64,000 bases of DNA from an uncultured Bacteroidales bacterium (GTDB lineage Bacteria > Bacteroidota > Bacteroidia > Bacteroidales > UBA932), in the NCBI GenBank assembly GCA_900546395.1, contig URDD01000001.1, forward strand, positions 1-64,000, in the 5' to 3' direction. Under the pieces are notes generated by a model. It was not told the origin of the DNA, did not search any database, and was given only the letters and a program-made list of their open reading frames with translations. The position numbers and the translations under genes were made by a program. Shown one piece after another: positions 52,360-62,800 of the stretch (positions are counted from its first letter, which is position 1; every line of letters starts with the position of its first letter).

Positions 52360-53358
52360 TTAATTAGAATTGGCGGCGATAAGTTCCCGTATCTCCTGCT
52401 TTGCCGCTTTCCAGCGCGGGATGTCAATCTTTGTACCAATGACTTCCACGACTTTTGCTGCGATTATGGACCCTACTTCCCCGCATACTTTGAGCGGCAT
52501 TCCGAGTGAGTGTGCATAAAGGAATCCAGCTGCGTATGTGTCTCCGGCTCCCGTAGCGTCAATAGTGTCTGCCGGCCATGCTTCTATGAAGTGATACTCA
52601 TCTCCGCTCTTGAGCATTGATCCGTCTTTCCCTATCTTTACGACTGCAATGTCGCAGTGTCGTGCGAGTTCATCAAGTGCCTCGCGTGGTTCCAGTCTGG
52701 TGAAAGCCTTGGCTTCGCTTTCGTTGGCAAAGACAATATCTACATATTTATCTACAATGTCATGTAGAAAAGCTTCATTTGATTCCACTACATTGTAAGA
52801 AGCCATATCCAGCGAAATGATGCATCCTGCTTCTTTTGCCATCTCAACTGCTTTACGGATAAGACTTTGGTTCTGGACCAGATATCCTTCGATATGGAAA
52901 TAGTCATAGCCCTGAAAATATTCCGGCTTCAAGTCATCCGGGCAAAGCTCGAGGGCTGCTCCGAGATACACCGCGAAAGTCCTTTCCGCATTAGGTGCAG
53001 TAATGAAAACCATTGCCCTTCCGGACGAATTTACGCCTTTGAACAATGTGGAGCGTATGCCGTATTGTTCCTGGTCACTTCTGAACAGGTGGCCGAGCTC
53101 GTCATCTCCGACTTTTCCGATGAATCCTGATTCCATGCCGAATATGGCTGTGCCTGTTATAGTGTTTGCGGCAGAGCCTCCTGCCACATACTGGACACCC
53201 ATAGGTTTGAGAGTCTGCCATATCTTGTCTCCTGTGGCCATATCCACGTGCTGCATGCTTCCTTTCGGAAGATGGAACTGTTTCAGAAAAGTATCATCCG
53301 GAAGCACCGCCAGGATGTCAGTCAGTGCGTTTCCCATTCCCAATATCGATTTCATCAA
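52360..53358 (-). CDS. PfkB family kinase (adenosine-kinase-like)
   Basis: A 332-residue cytosolic sugar or nucleoside kinase. The conserved substrate-side GGSAANT is near residue 60, and the ATP/catalytic motif DATGAGDTYAAGF near 280 carries the base Asp. The sequence is closer to adenosine kinase-like proteins of Bacteroidota than to fructokinases, but the substrate is inferred. Two ATGs in a row can serve as start. The gene is driven from a promoter that lies against a perfect 14-bp inverted repeat, hinting at specific regulation. Confidence 0.88.
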   Translation of the reverse strand: MMKSILGMGNALTDILAVLPDDTFLKQFHLPKGSMQHVDMATGDKIWQTLKPMGVQYVAGGSAANTITGTAIFGMESGFIGKVGDDELGHLFRSDQEQYGIRSTLFKGVNSSGRAMVFITAPNAERTFAVYLGAALELCPDDLKPEYFQGYDYFHIEGYLVQNQSLIRKAVEMAKEAGCIISLDMASYNVVESNEAFLHDIVDKYVDIVFANESEAKAFTRLEPREALDELARHCDIAVVKIGKDGSMLKSGDEYHFIEAWPADTIDATGAGDTYAAGFLYAHSLGMPLKVCGEVGSIIAAKVVEVIGTKIDIPRWKAAKQEIRELIAANSN

Positions 53359-53389
53359 AAATCTGTTTTAATGCAAGTTAAACAACTCA

Positions 53390-53421
53390 CAAAGATAAGA
53401 AGCTGTTTAAAAATATTCAAA
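53390..53421 (-). promoter_or_regulatory. Promoter of the PfkB kinase gene
   Basis: On the minus strand TTTG (complement 53418-53421) and TATCTTTG (complement 53390-53397) are 20 bp apart. The spacer and the minus-33 box lie within the inverted repeat described next. Confidence 0.7.
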
Positions 53422-53437
53422 AATTTAAACAGCTTCT
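53398..53437. promoter_or_regulatory. 14-bp perfect inverted repeat, operator candidate
   Basis: AGAAGCTGTTTAAA (53398-53411) is perfectly complementary to TTTAAACAGCTTCT (53424-53437), with 12 bases between. The left arm touches the kinase minus-7 box and the centre holds its minus-33 box. The region lies between divergent genes, so no terminator is expected here; binding of a dimeric regulator is the more likely meaning. Confidence 0.55.
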
Positions 53438-53454
53438 AAGAAAATTAACGATAA

Positions 53455-53485
53455 TTGGGATTTTCCCCGTTTTGTAATAAATTTG
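53455..53485 (+). promoter_or_regulatory. Promoter of the flippase-like gene
   Basis: TTG (53455-53457) and TAAATTTG (53478-53485) are 20 bp apart, 83 bp before the ATG at 53569. Confidence 0.65.
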
Positions 53486-53568
53486 TATCTGGGATAATGC
53501 CGTATGCTTGTTTCCCTGTTAGAATTGGCATATATCAAGGCATCGATTCTCTTTAAAACGGACCGGAT

Positions 53569-54588
53569 ATGAATGTTTCCAAATTTTTGAGATATATATT
53601 TTCCCTGTCAGTAGCAGTTGTCTTGCTATGGTTTTCATTCAGGGAGGTGAAGTGGGATGATTTTATTTCAGGACTCAGATCATGCAGGTGGGAGTTCATC
53701 CTTCTTTCCATGGCGGCAAGCATAGCGGCATTTTATCTCAGGGGCTTGAGATGGCGGCAGACGCTCCTGCCTATAGATCCTACGACCACTCGCCTGACGA
53801 CGTTCAATGCGGTGAATATCGGGTATATTGCAAATTTTGTATTTCCCCGCATAGGTGAATTTGTAAGATGCGGGTTCATAACTAAGAATTCTGCTTCTTC
53901 GGACCGGAGGGGTGAAAAACTGGCCTCATATGACAAGGTCCTTGGTACCGTTGTTCTGGAAAGGAGCTGGGATATGGTGAGCATGTTTTTCTTCTTGATT
54001 CTTCTTCTTGTATTCGGATGGAAAAGGTTCGGGGAATTTTTCGTTGAGAAAATGTGGATTCCGCTCGAGCAGTCCCTCAATTTCAGCCTTTGGTGGATTG
54101 CTGTTGTGTTGCTGGCTTTGGTGGCAATTCTGGTAGGGCTTGTTTCGGGATTCAGACAGAAAAACCAGTTCTGCGGAAAGATATGCAGTCTGGCTTCAGG
54201 ACTTTATCAGGGAGTAATAAGTTGTTTCAGGATGCCGGACAAGTGGCTTTTCTTTGCATATACGGCATTGATATGGGGACTCTACTGGCTTATGAGCGCT
54301 TCTACGATGTGGGCCCTTCCGGAACTTGACCGGCTCGGAATCGTAGATGCGCTGTTCCTTATGATAGCCGGAAGTCTCGGGTGGCTTGTACCTGTGCCTG
54401 GAGGCTTCGGCGCTTTTCATTTTGTAGTCTCAATGGCTCTGAGCACCATATATGGCATACCGTTCGAGCTGGGAATCATTTTCGCTACGCTTTCGCATGA
54501 ATCACAGGCTATTACGATGGCGCTGTGCGGAGGCTGGTCATATCTTTATGAAACACTCAGAACGAGCAGAAAAACGATACGAAAATAG
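53569..54588 (+). CDS. UPF0104/AglD-like flippase-domain membrane protein
   Basis: A 339-residue inner-membrane protein with about eight helices. The motifs NIGYIANFVFPRIGEFVRCGF and the later GSLGWLVPVPGGFGAFHF are the hallmarks of the lysylphosphatidylglycerol-synthase-type transmembrane (UPF0104) family. Such proteins are proposed to move lipids or lipid-linked sugars; the substrate is unknown. Its 3' end overlaps the convergent LysO gene by 32 bp. Confidence 0.88.
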   Translation: MNVSKFLRYIFSLSVAVVLLWFSFREVKWDDFISGLRSCRWEFILLSMAASIAAFYLRGLRWRQTLLPIDPTTTRLTTFNAVNIGYIANFVFPRIGEFVRCGFITKNSASSDRRGEKLASYDKVLGTVVLERSWDMVSMFFFLILLLVFGWKRFGEFFVEKMWIPLEQSLNFSLWWIAVVLLALVAILVGLVSGFRQKNQFCGKICSLASGLYQGVISCFRMPDKWLFFAYTALIWGLYWLMSASTMWALPELDRLGIVDALFLMIAGSLGWLVPVPGGFGAFHFVVSMALSTIYGIPFELGIIFATLSHESQAITMALCGGWSYLYETLRTSRKTIRK

Positions 54589-55192
54589 GAACGCTGACAT
54601 CTGTCAAAACTCCGTTTATTATAGCAATTGGTAGAACTCTGTCTCCTGAAGCCTTGAGAATGACAGGAAGAGCAACATCAATTGATGTAACACCGGCGGA
54701 GGTTATAGGAGCCAAAGGTCCGAACCATTTGGCTATTAGAGGAGTACAAGTCAGTGTCGTTATTTCTCTGAAAACATTTGTCATAAGGGCTACTGTGGCG
54801 AGCTCTGCTGCCAGCTGGACTCCGGCGGTCGCTTCCTTGTATTCGGAAATCAGAACTGACGAAAGCGAGTAATATCCGAAGCCGCTTCCTACTGCCATAC
54901 AGTCAAATACATTCCATTTGGCCAGCAGGAAACTGGCTGCAGCTGAAAATGACAACGTTCCGACTATTGTCGCAAGCGGAACAAGAAGTATTCTCGGCCT
55001 TATGCTTTTTATTATATTCTTCAAGTCAGGATTACAGCCTAAACTGACACCAACAAGGAACATCAGCACATAAAGAATATACATGGCTATATCATTGCCG
55101 ACAGTCCCCCATTGTCTCAAATCTACCAGTCCTGTCCATCCGGCAATGCAGCCGATGATGAAAATACCTACTACAATCAAACTTCCTTTCAT
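54557..55192 (-). CDS. LysO-type exporter, C-terminal part
   Basis: A 211-residue membrane protein corresponding to the second half of LysO (DUF340), a lysine exporter. SGFGYYSLSSVLISEYK and SIDVALPVILKASGD are the conserved segments. In enteric bacteria LysO is one polypeptide; here it is made by two genes whose ends overlap by four bases (ATGA), so the two halves are co-translated and probably assemble. Lysine or a lysine analogue is the expected substrate by family. Confidence 0.88.
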   Translation of the reverse strand: MKGSLIVVGIFIIGCIAGWTGLVDLRQWGTVGNDIAMYILYVLMFLVGVSLGCNPDLKNIIKSIRPRILLVPLATIVGTLSFSAAASFLLAKWNVFDCMAVGSGFGYYSLSSVLISEYKEATAGVQLAAELATVALMTNVFREITTLTCTPLIAKWFGPLAPITSAGVTSIDVALPVILKASGDRVLPIAIINGVLTDVSVPIFVSFFCSF

Positions 55193-55464
55193 ACCTGCTT
55201 ATCCTTAAAAAAGAATTTATATACCAATAATGCGAATATCGCACTGCCCAATATACCTGCCATTGCGAGCACCAGGGCCTGAAGTCCTATCCCTGAAAGA
55301 TTCTTTATGATTTCTTCATCTGTTCCTATTTTTGCTCCAAGGACAAACAGCATGGCATATATCGTTAAAGATATTGCCTTTCCGGTGTGGGACAGAAATT
55401 TTACTTTCTTAAGCAGAAAGCCAAGACCTATCCCTATAAACATGGTCAATATTATAGATAGCAT
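55189..55464 (-). CDS. LysO-type exporter, N-terminal part
   Basis: A 91-residue protein with three membrane segments (about 2-20, 30-47 and 58-82) equal to the N-terminal portion of LysO. The start is the ATG at 55464, because a promoter box (complement 55486-55493) covers the longer frame. The last four bases overlap the start of the second half. Confidence 0.85.
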   Translation of the reverse strand: MLSIILTMFIGIGLGFLLKKVKFLSHTGKAISLTIYAMLFVLGAKIGTDEEIIKNLSGIGLQALVLAMAGILGSAIFALLVYKFFFKDKQV

Positions 55465-55485
55465 ACCGTAATTTTTTTGAGGCTG

Positions 55486-55493
55486 CAAAAGTA
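55486..55493 (-). promoter_or_regulatory. Minus-7 promoter box for the split lysO
   Basis: TACTTTTG on the minus strand, 21 bp before the ATG at 55464, matching TAnnTTTG. The short leader fits the strong preference of these promoters. Confidence 0.55.
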
Positions 55494-55567
55494 CCAATAA
55501 AATTATGATGACGAAAATTTAAACAAAGTCCGGATAATACCTGCTTAAAGAAATTCTGACGATTTTA

Positions 55568-55598
55568 TTTGCAGCTATTAAAAAACAAATTATATTCG
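55568..55598 (+). promoter_or_regulatory. Possible promoter of the barrel protein gene
   Basis: TTTG (55568-55571) and TATATTCG (55591-55598, one mismatch to TAnnTTTG) are 19 bp apart, 56 bp before the ATG. Confidence 0.4.
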
Positions 55599-55654
55599 CA
55601 GTGTATTAGTGATGTAATATGCTGCTTAGTTTACAGATGATATAGCATAAAAGG

Positions 55655-58249
55655 ATGAGACGGATTGTGTTTTTTATTACAGCCATACTTTTTGTGGCGG
55701 AAATGTCTAATTATGCGGAAGCTCGCTCTTCCGAAAGAAAATATTCCAGCAGAGTTTCGGGAGATAAAATTACTGCATTGAAAGGGAAAGTTCTTTCAGG
55801 GTCGTCTCCTCTTGAATTTGTTACTGTCGCGCTTTCAGACTCCAGCGGTACTGTGATAGCGGGCGCTACTACAGATTCGGCAGGTGTTTATCATATAGGA
55901 TTCCCTTCCAGTGCAGGAGATTCCGGATATTTGAAACTTATTTTTTCACTTGTCGGTTATAAGGACAAAGTTATGTTTTTCCCTGATTCCGGTATTTCCG
56001 GTCCGTGGAGTGCAGATATTGTAAGTTTTGCTTCTTTAGAGGGTGGAGTTGCGGTGGTTTCTCCTGTGTCATTGGAAGAAGACGCCCAGATGCTTTCCAG
56101 TGCCGTTGTGGCCGGAAAGAGGTCTCTGATAGAACATCAGTTTGACAGGCTGGTCCTGAATGTGTCGGAACTCGCTGTAGCTCAGACAGGTGACGCGTTG
56201 GATGTGTTGAAAAGTTCTCCTGGAGTCACTGTTGACAAGGACGGGAATGTGAAACTTAACGGCTCCACTGTTGCCGTATGGATTGACGGAAGGCCGTCCA
56301 ATATGTCAGGATCTGATTTAGAGGCTTTTCTTAAGGGCAGCGAAGGCTCTTCCATTGAAAAGGTGGAGCTTATAACCAATCCGTCCGCAAAGTATGATGC
56401 AGAGGGAAGCGGAGGTATCATCAATATAAAGACGCGCAAGGCATTTATGAAAGGATTCAGCGGTTCGCTGAGGGCAAATTACGGAATGAGATTCTCTCCG
56501 AGAACTGTTTATTCCGGAGACTTTTCCGCAAATCTTATGTACAGGACTGACAAGACCAATACATCTTTCCAATACAACCCTTCTTATGGAGAGTATGTCT
56601 ATGGTGCTGATGAATGGAAAACATATGGTCCTGAAAACAGGATGCAGCAGGAAAGCAGCTCAATGAGCAAGACTGCCTACAATTCCCATCAGATACGCCT
56701 TGGAAATGACTGGAACATTTCCCCGAAAGATGTGTTGGGAGTGATTTTTACTACTACGGTTACTCCGGACAACAGGACATACTACATCGCTCCCAATATA
56801 ATTAAGGACTATATTGCAAGTGAGTCTGGAAGCAGGCTCCCGTACAGCGAGCTTTCCGGGCAGAATAAATCCGTTTCCAAAAATGACTACTATTCGTTGA
56901 ATGTAAATTATACCAGGACATTCGACCAGTCAAAGAGTCAGGAGCTTACTCTCAATGCCGATTATTGGAGGAACGGAAGCAGAAGCGAGAGAATTTTCAG
57001 AAACGAATATACTTTCATTTCACCCGAAGCAGCGGCGGCAGGTGTTGCAAGTGAGGGGTTTGACGACAATATGCGCAGGATTCTGGACTTGTACTCTTTC
57101 AAGGCGGATTATTCACAGTCATTCTGGAAGCAGACAGGCAGGGTAGAGGCCGGAGTGAAGGCTGCCTGGTCATCTACCAGAAACCGTTACGGCAAATACG
57201 GTTATGACTTTTCTGCTGGAGAATTGGATAAAGATGCCCAGCGCAATGACTTTGACTATGACGAGCAAGTGTATGCAGCCTATGTCAATGTAGCGAAAAT
57301 GTTCTCTCCCAAATGGAATGCGCAGATCGGCCTTAGAGGAGAATATACTCTTCAGGACGGAGACTGGCTTATGACTTCATCAGACGGGCGCAAGAGCCAC
57401 AAGGAATATTTCGATGTGTTCCCGAGTGCATTTGTCAGCTATCTCCCTTCTCAGAAAGTAGTTCTCACGGCCAATTATTCATACAGGATAAGCAGACCTA
57501 AGTACTGGCAGCTCAACCCTTTCCGTGAATATTCTTCCGGAACTCTCTATACGCAGGGAAATATGGAACTTGAGCCTTCCTATAACCACAACGTATCCAT
57601 GACAGCTGTACTTTTCAGCCGGCTTTCACTTACGGCAGGGTATAGCAGGACAAAGAATTTCAGTGATGTCCAGACTCCTATGGTGGATGAGAACGGAGTG
57701 ATGGGGCTTGTCTTTTCCAATGCCGGAAACTATCAGATGGGGTATTTTTCAGCCTCGCTCTCTGAGCTTCCTCTTACCAAATGGTGGAATCTTACAGTCA
57801 GTGCCAATTACGGATATTCCGAGTTCAGAGCGTACAAGTCCGCTGCTACAGATGCTTTCGGCGGATCTTTCAACAACAGCGGGCACTCTTTCAATGCCTA
57901 TCTCGCCACGACATTCTTCCTTCCGAAAAATTTCAAGTTAGGTGCTGACGGCTGGGTTATGACACCTATGTCAATGGGTTATTTCGATATGAAGGCAATG
58001 GGAATCCTCAATATGAGCCTTATCAAGACCATTTGGGACGGGAAGGGAACTATATCATTGTATCTTAATGATATACTTGACACCGGATCTACGGATATGC
58101 TTATAAAGAACAATGGTAAAGTGACCTATTCCCTTAGTCAGAAAATGTCAACGAGAGGCTTCCGTATAGGTTTTGCCTGGAGGTTCGGAACTGCATCCCA
58201 GCAGAGCCGCCGCAATGTCGGGAAACTGGATGAAGAATCCCGCCTTTGA
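55655..58249 (+). CDS. TonB-receptor-like outer membrane beta-barrel protein
   Basis: An 864-residue outer-membrane protein. After a signal peptide (about 3-23) comes a carboxypeptidase-regulatory-like domain (about 43-110), a TonB plug-like domain (GDALDVLKSSPGVTVDKDGNVKLNG, with AKYDAEGSGGIINIKT) and a 22-strand-type barrel (outer membrane beta-barrel family). It has no SusD partner nearby, so it belongs to the non-Sus group of large Bacteroidota barrels, with unknown substrate. The TonB, ExbB and ExbD proteins encoded at 39-41 kb could energise it. It converges with the beta-propeller lipoprotein gene. Confidence 0.85.
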   Translation: MRRIVFFITAILFVAEMSNYAEARSSERKYSSRVSGDKITALKGKVLSGSSPLEFVTVALSDSSGTVIAGATTDSAGVYHIGFPSSAGDSGYLKLIFSLVGYKDKVMFFPDSGISGPWSADIVSFASLEGGVAVVSPVSLEEDAQMLSSAVVAGKRSLIEHQFDRLVLNVSELAVAQTGDALDVLKSSPGVTVDKDGNVKLNGSTVAVWIDGRPSNMSGSDLEAFLKGSEGSSIEKVELITNPSAKYDAEGSGGIINIKTRKAFMKGFSGSLRANYGMRFSPRTVYSGDFSANLMYRTDKTNTSFQYNPSYGEYVYGADEWKTYGPENRMQQESSSMSKTAYNSHQIRLGNDWNISPKDVLGVIFTTTVTPDNRTYYIAPNIIKDYIASESGSRLPYSELSGQNKSVSKNDYYSLNVNYTRTFDQSKSQELTLNADYWRNGSRSERIFRNEYTFISPEAAAAGVASEGFDDNMRRILDLYSFKADYSQSFWKQTGRVEAGVKAAWSSTRNRYGKYGYDFSAGELDKDAQRNDFDYDEQVYAAYVNVAKMFSPKWNAQIGLRGEYTLQDGDWLMTSSDGRKSHKEYFDVFPSAFVSYLPSQKVVLTANYSYRISRPKYWQLNPFREYSSGTLYTQGNMELEPSYNHNVSMTAVLFSRLSLTAGYSRTKNFSDVQTPMVDENGVMGLVFSNAGNYQMGYFSASLSELPLTKWWNLTVSANYGYSEFRAYKSAATDAFGGSFNNSGHSFNAYLATTFFLPKNFKLGADGWVMTPMSMGYFDMKAMGILNMSLIKTIWDGKGTISLYLNDILDTGSTDMLIKNNGKVTYSLSQKMSTRGFRIGFAWRFGTASQQSRRNVGKLDEESRL

Positions 58250-58269
58250 CGGCTCTGTAACGAATCTCC

Positions 58270-59796
58270 TTATAACCAGTCTAGAGGCTGAAACCAAGTG
58301 AACCACCGTCCCCATTCGCGTGGGGGATCACTATGGGCATAACAAAGAAATTGTTGTACTTCAGGTGAAACCTGACCTAGACCATCTCCACTCATTCCCG
58401 CATTGATTATGCCTTTCCGGAGGTCGCCTTGTATAACGTCCCCTTTTGTGAACGTGATACCATCTATTGATTCCCAAATACGAATCCTGCTGTTGTCAGT
58501 ATTTCGTCTTTCAGCATGTATGGCAATGAATTTTTGGCTCTTCTGAATAAACTTGACATCCGTATGGTCTGGATTGAAGATGTCACTCTTATCGAGTGCA
58601 ATTCCTCTGTATTCAAGATGCATAGGCCAGTTTTCATCATTTGCTGAGGCTGTTGAAACTCGCGTTGTCGTACCTTGTCGATTCTGTTCTGCAACAAAAT
58701 CATTGTAAGAATAATATAGATAGACAATATCATCCTTAACAACTATACAAGGTTCTCCTGCACCGAAAACTTTACCTTCATATCCAGCTACTGGTTTGTA
58801 ATCAATTACCGGTTGCGGATTATCTCCCCATCTGTCACCGCTCCATTTTTCCCATGGTCCAACTGGTGTTTTGCTTCTTGCAATATAAAGGTCATTGTCA
58901 TAGCCGTTAGGCTCTTCTGTTGATGTGTATGCTATGTAATACCATCCGCCCCATTTTGCGACTCCGGGGTCGCAGACAGAAAAAGCGTCTCGTTTCCCGT
59001 CTGAAGGGAGCAGGGCATCTGTTTCATCACTCCATGTCTTACCCCCGTCTTCTGAATGACGCCAAGTTATCTTGTCCCAAAAATAATTTCCGGATCCGTT
59101 GGATGTAATGCGACAACGGAACTGTCCTTCAACAGGCTTTCCATCAATGAATGAGACAGCATTTGTGCTTGCTGAAGAGCCGTTTTCAAGAGATTTCCAT
59201 ATTCCAGACTTGTCACTTCCTTCACTCATAACCCAAAGATAGCTTCCTGCCGGAAAAGTCTCTCTATAGTTTTCTTTTTCACTTCGGTAAATACTGAGCC
59301 ATGAATTGTCAGTATAGTCGGTGAATTTTTTCATTGCAATTGCATTACCGCTGATGCTGGTCGCATAATCAGTATCCCATTTGTAGATTTTTAGAGTGAA
59401 ACTTTCTGTGGAACTGCCCCAGGAGGGACATTGAAGTGATATGAATCCGAAATCCTCATTAGAAGTAAATTTCTGTGCAAAGATACTTGTTTTTCCAAGT
59501 TGGCAAGCAGACTGTGCATCTGATACTGGAATGTTTATGTTGTTCCCATAATAATCACCTGGTGTTGCAAGCCAAATGTCAATTGAGTTGTCTTCGTTAA
59601 TGATGATTGACGGACCATATCTGTAATTAGGTCCAGTATAAATATCCCACCCTTCCCGTGCTATAGGATAAACATCCTCCGACTCCTGTGGAATTGTATC
59701 TCCTATTGTCTTGTCCTCCAGCTCGCATCCTGTTGCAGCATATAAGACAGAAAAAGCCAGAATGACTACCTTGAAATTCTTAGTCAAATTGGTCAT
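58270..59796 (-). CDS. Beta-propeller glycosidase-like lipoprotein
   Basis: A 508-residue lipoprotein (signal segment then lipobox AATGC, Cys about 24). A SEDGGKTWSDE Asp-box, FSVCDPGVAKWGGWYYIAYTS and GAGEPCIVVKDDIVYLYYSYND are typical of five-bladed propeller glycosidases (GH43/GH32-like clan). A beta-sandwich-like region occupies the first third. Whether it is catalytic or binds glycan is not clear. The start is the ATG at 59796, since the longer frame runs into the preceding gene. It lies 19 bp after the esterase-glycosidase gene and is the last of the locus. Confidence 0.75.
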   Translation of the reverse strand: MTNLTKNFKVVILAFSVLYAATGCELEDKTIGDTIPQESEDVYPIAREGWDIYTGPNYRYGPSIIINEDNSIDIWLATPGDYYGNNINIPVSDAQSACQLGKTSIFAQKFTSNEDFGFISLQCPSWGSSTESFTLKIYKWDTDYATSISGNAIAMKKFTDYTDNSWLSIYRSEKENYRETFPAGSYLWVMSEGSDKSGIWKSLENGSSASTNAVSFIDGKPVEGQFRCRITSNGSGNYFWDKITWRHSEDGGKTWSDETDALLPSDGKRDAFSVCDPGVAKWGGWYYIAYTSTEEPNGYDNDLYIARSKTPVGPWEKWSGDRWGDNPQPVIDYKPVAGYEGKVFGAGEPCIVVKDDIVYLYYSYNDFVAEQNRQGTTTRVSTASANDENWPMHLEYRGIALDKSDIFNPDHTDVKFIQKSQKFIAIHAERRNTDNSRIRIWESIDGITFTKGDVIQGDLRKGIINAGMSGDGLGQVSPEVQQFLCYAHSDPPREWGRWFTWFQPLDWL

Positions 59797-59815
59797 ATTT
59801 AAATCGTTTTTTAAT

Positions 59816-62800
59816 TTACTTACCATATAGCTTGACAGAGATCTTACCTTGTTTTGGAGAGAAACTATATGTTTTGTCTCCCGAAGCCAAATGTTCGGTA
59901 ACAGTTACCTTCAGTTTTTCATTCAAAGTACGGAAGACCCTGATGTCAAAATCTGAACCGAATGCCCGGATATGTTTGAGGGACATCTCATTCCATCCTG
60001 ATGGTAAAGTGACGTTCATAGTAAAACTGCGCAATCCTGTCGGGCGAATGCCGAAAAGTCCTTCAGTTATGACTCTGCAATATAGGCCGCTTTCTGCTGA
60101 CAGATGTCTCTGAGAACCTTCTGGCCAGGCTTCGACGGCATATGGAACATGGTCACCAAGAAGACGTCTCTGAGATAGACGATGAAGAATTTCAAGGGCC
60201 TTGTCTGTATTACCTGTATAAAATATACCTCTAAGTGCATATAGTGTGGCTCTATCCCAAAATACATCGCTTCCCTGTTCAGTGAGGCAGCCGTTTTCAG
60301 TCATCAGTTCCGGCCCTGTTAATGCCGATGAAGTGCCAATGGCACGATTGTCAATTCCTGCAATAAGCGGCATACATATCCAAGAGCGTAGAAGTGTGTT
60401 ACCTTTGTAGTACCGGTATGTGTCATAGCCGGAGAGATTGCCTCCGAAATATTTTTCCATATTGGATGCCATTTCTTTTGCTCTTTGCATATATTCCTTA
60501 GTCACATAATGACATGCACCTATTTCATTTCCGAGATATGATGCCGAAATAAGGGCATCGTAATATAGTGTCGAAGTGCATAGGTTTGCATCACCGGACT
60601 CAAAGCGGTTCTCAAGTTCATCTGTGTCGGAGGCTACGACTCCAACTTCGTTGATTTTGCGGCGGCAAAATTCCAGACACCATTGAATCAGACGCCAAAG
60701 ATCTTTCCCTTCCTCTTTATTGCCTTGAGCGAGAGCATAGCGTGAGGCCCCGTATGCAATCATAGCGGCATCTCCTCTGTCTCCGCATCCGTCCCATATG
60801 TCGTCTCCTTCTGCAATTATGGAACTTGGAATCGGCCTGTATTCAGAATTCATAAAACGCGCAAAGTGTCGGAATGAATTAAGTGCCGATTCGGTTCCGT
60901 TGGCATTTCCGAGATAAGGAAAGAAAGGGTTTATATATTCGGCCTGGTCATTTGCCCAAACCGCTGCATAATAACTCTCTCCTCCGGGACTGTGCATCAG
61001 CCCTCCCTTTGTGCGGAAGATACTCTCTGTAGCCCGGATTTTGGACATGCGGAACATTTCATTTATTACTGAGTCGGGCGTTTCAAGAATGAGGTTAGCT
61101 CCAAGTCTGGACACAAATTTCTGACGTGCATGGAATTCGGTGTCTACATCTGGATGCAATGGGGATTCGGCAGGAATTTTCCGTGTCACAGGTTTTGAAC
61201 CTGCGAGCAGAGGTGATGTTACTGTTCCGCCCTCACGATAAGCCTGATAGACAACAGTGAAACATCGTTCTGTTCCAGGTGCCATCCATGCTGTCCCGTC
61301 TCCGTGTATTTCAGCCCGTACAAGGTATTTCCCGTCTACACCGGCATAATAGTCGGTAGAGGCGCTCTGGCAAAACTCTGGTACTGTCACCAGGAGATTG
61401 TCTCCAGTAATATTTTTCAGGACAAACCTCTCATAGACTGCGGGGAGAGTGGTGGAAGGAAATATAGTGCGGGTCATTTGTATACAGGCTGTTTCTGCGG
61501 CATCTGCACTGATGTTGATGTTGTCGTTGGCTTTTGACCAATAACTTGTCATTTCTACCATTCCGTTAATCTTTACACTTTTTGCCTGTTCCCGAATAAG
61601 ACTTCTTCCGTTTACGGCAAGAAGTGAAGGTATGTCTGTTGCAATACGGAAGTTCATAGACGCGTGAGTGTTATTTGGAATCATACGCAACATCGGAAAA
61701 ACGAGGGATTTTTCACTATGGAATGTACGGTCGGAATCAACGCCCCACCGAAGTACGCAAGATACCATTTCTCCACTCATCTCAATATGGTCTTCGTGCG
61801 GCAGCCCCTCGGACGTTTTCCAGAGTATACCGTTGCCATCTGTTCCTATAGTCCAACGCGTTTTCTTTTCCTCTTTTGCATCAGGTTGCAAACCGTAAAG
61901 TCTGTTGTTGTTTTCAGTTTTGTAGGTTGGCAGAGATGGATCTGAAATTTCAGCATCGACACTCTCTTTTGAGCCTCTCATTACATTCTGTTCTATGAAA
62001 TCCACCTGTTTATTGACTGTTTGGGGCATATAGCCGGCAACAGCGTGATTGATTCCTGGGAAACGGTAGAATCTGCAACTTGTTCCGGCATCATTCAATG
62101 ATTTTTGAATCTGGCAGGGCCCGAAGAATGATGCAGTCTCAGATTTGATAATATCATAAGGCACTAGTTCGTCTTCACTGCCGTGGAACATCATTATAGG
62201 ACAAGGCATTTCAGCATAACAGAGTGCTCCATCAGCAATAACTGCTCCGGCAAATGCCATAATTCCTTTATAGTTGAATCCGGATGGAAGTACGGACGTC
62301 ATCAGGCTTCTGTTACAGATTTCCAATTCAGCCTGCTGTGCTGTGATTGCACCGGCAGAAGATCCTGACAAAATAAGATTGTCAGGATTGATACCTAAGG
62401 ATTTTCCGTTTTCTATGAGATAAACTGTTGCGGAAAACAAATCTTCTACAGCAATGTCGATTGCATTCTTCAGACGTCGGGCAAACTCTGAAATTGAAAT
62501 ACCGAATACATTCTTGAGTCCCAGACGGTAGTCTATTGTTATCATCCGGTAGCCTTTTGCGTTCATTTCACGAAACCAAGGGCGGAGCCAGACTTCTTCT
62601 CTAGAGCCTTCTTTGAATCCGCCGCCGAATATATGGATTATGGTAGGACGTTGCTTGCCGTCTTTGCTAACTGACATCTCAGCATCCGGTTCATATATGT
62701 CCATATACAATGAGCAAGTATCCCTGTCCGCATATTTCAGTGTAGTGTCCGGCTCCATTTTCTGTGCAAAAAGATGCGCTGACGAAAATATCGTCAGGAA

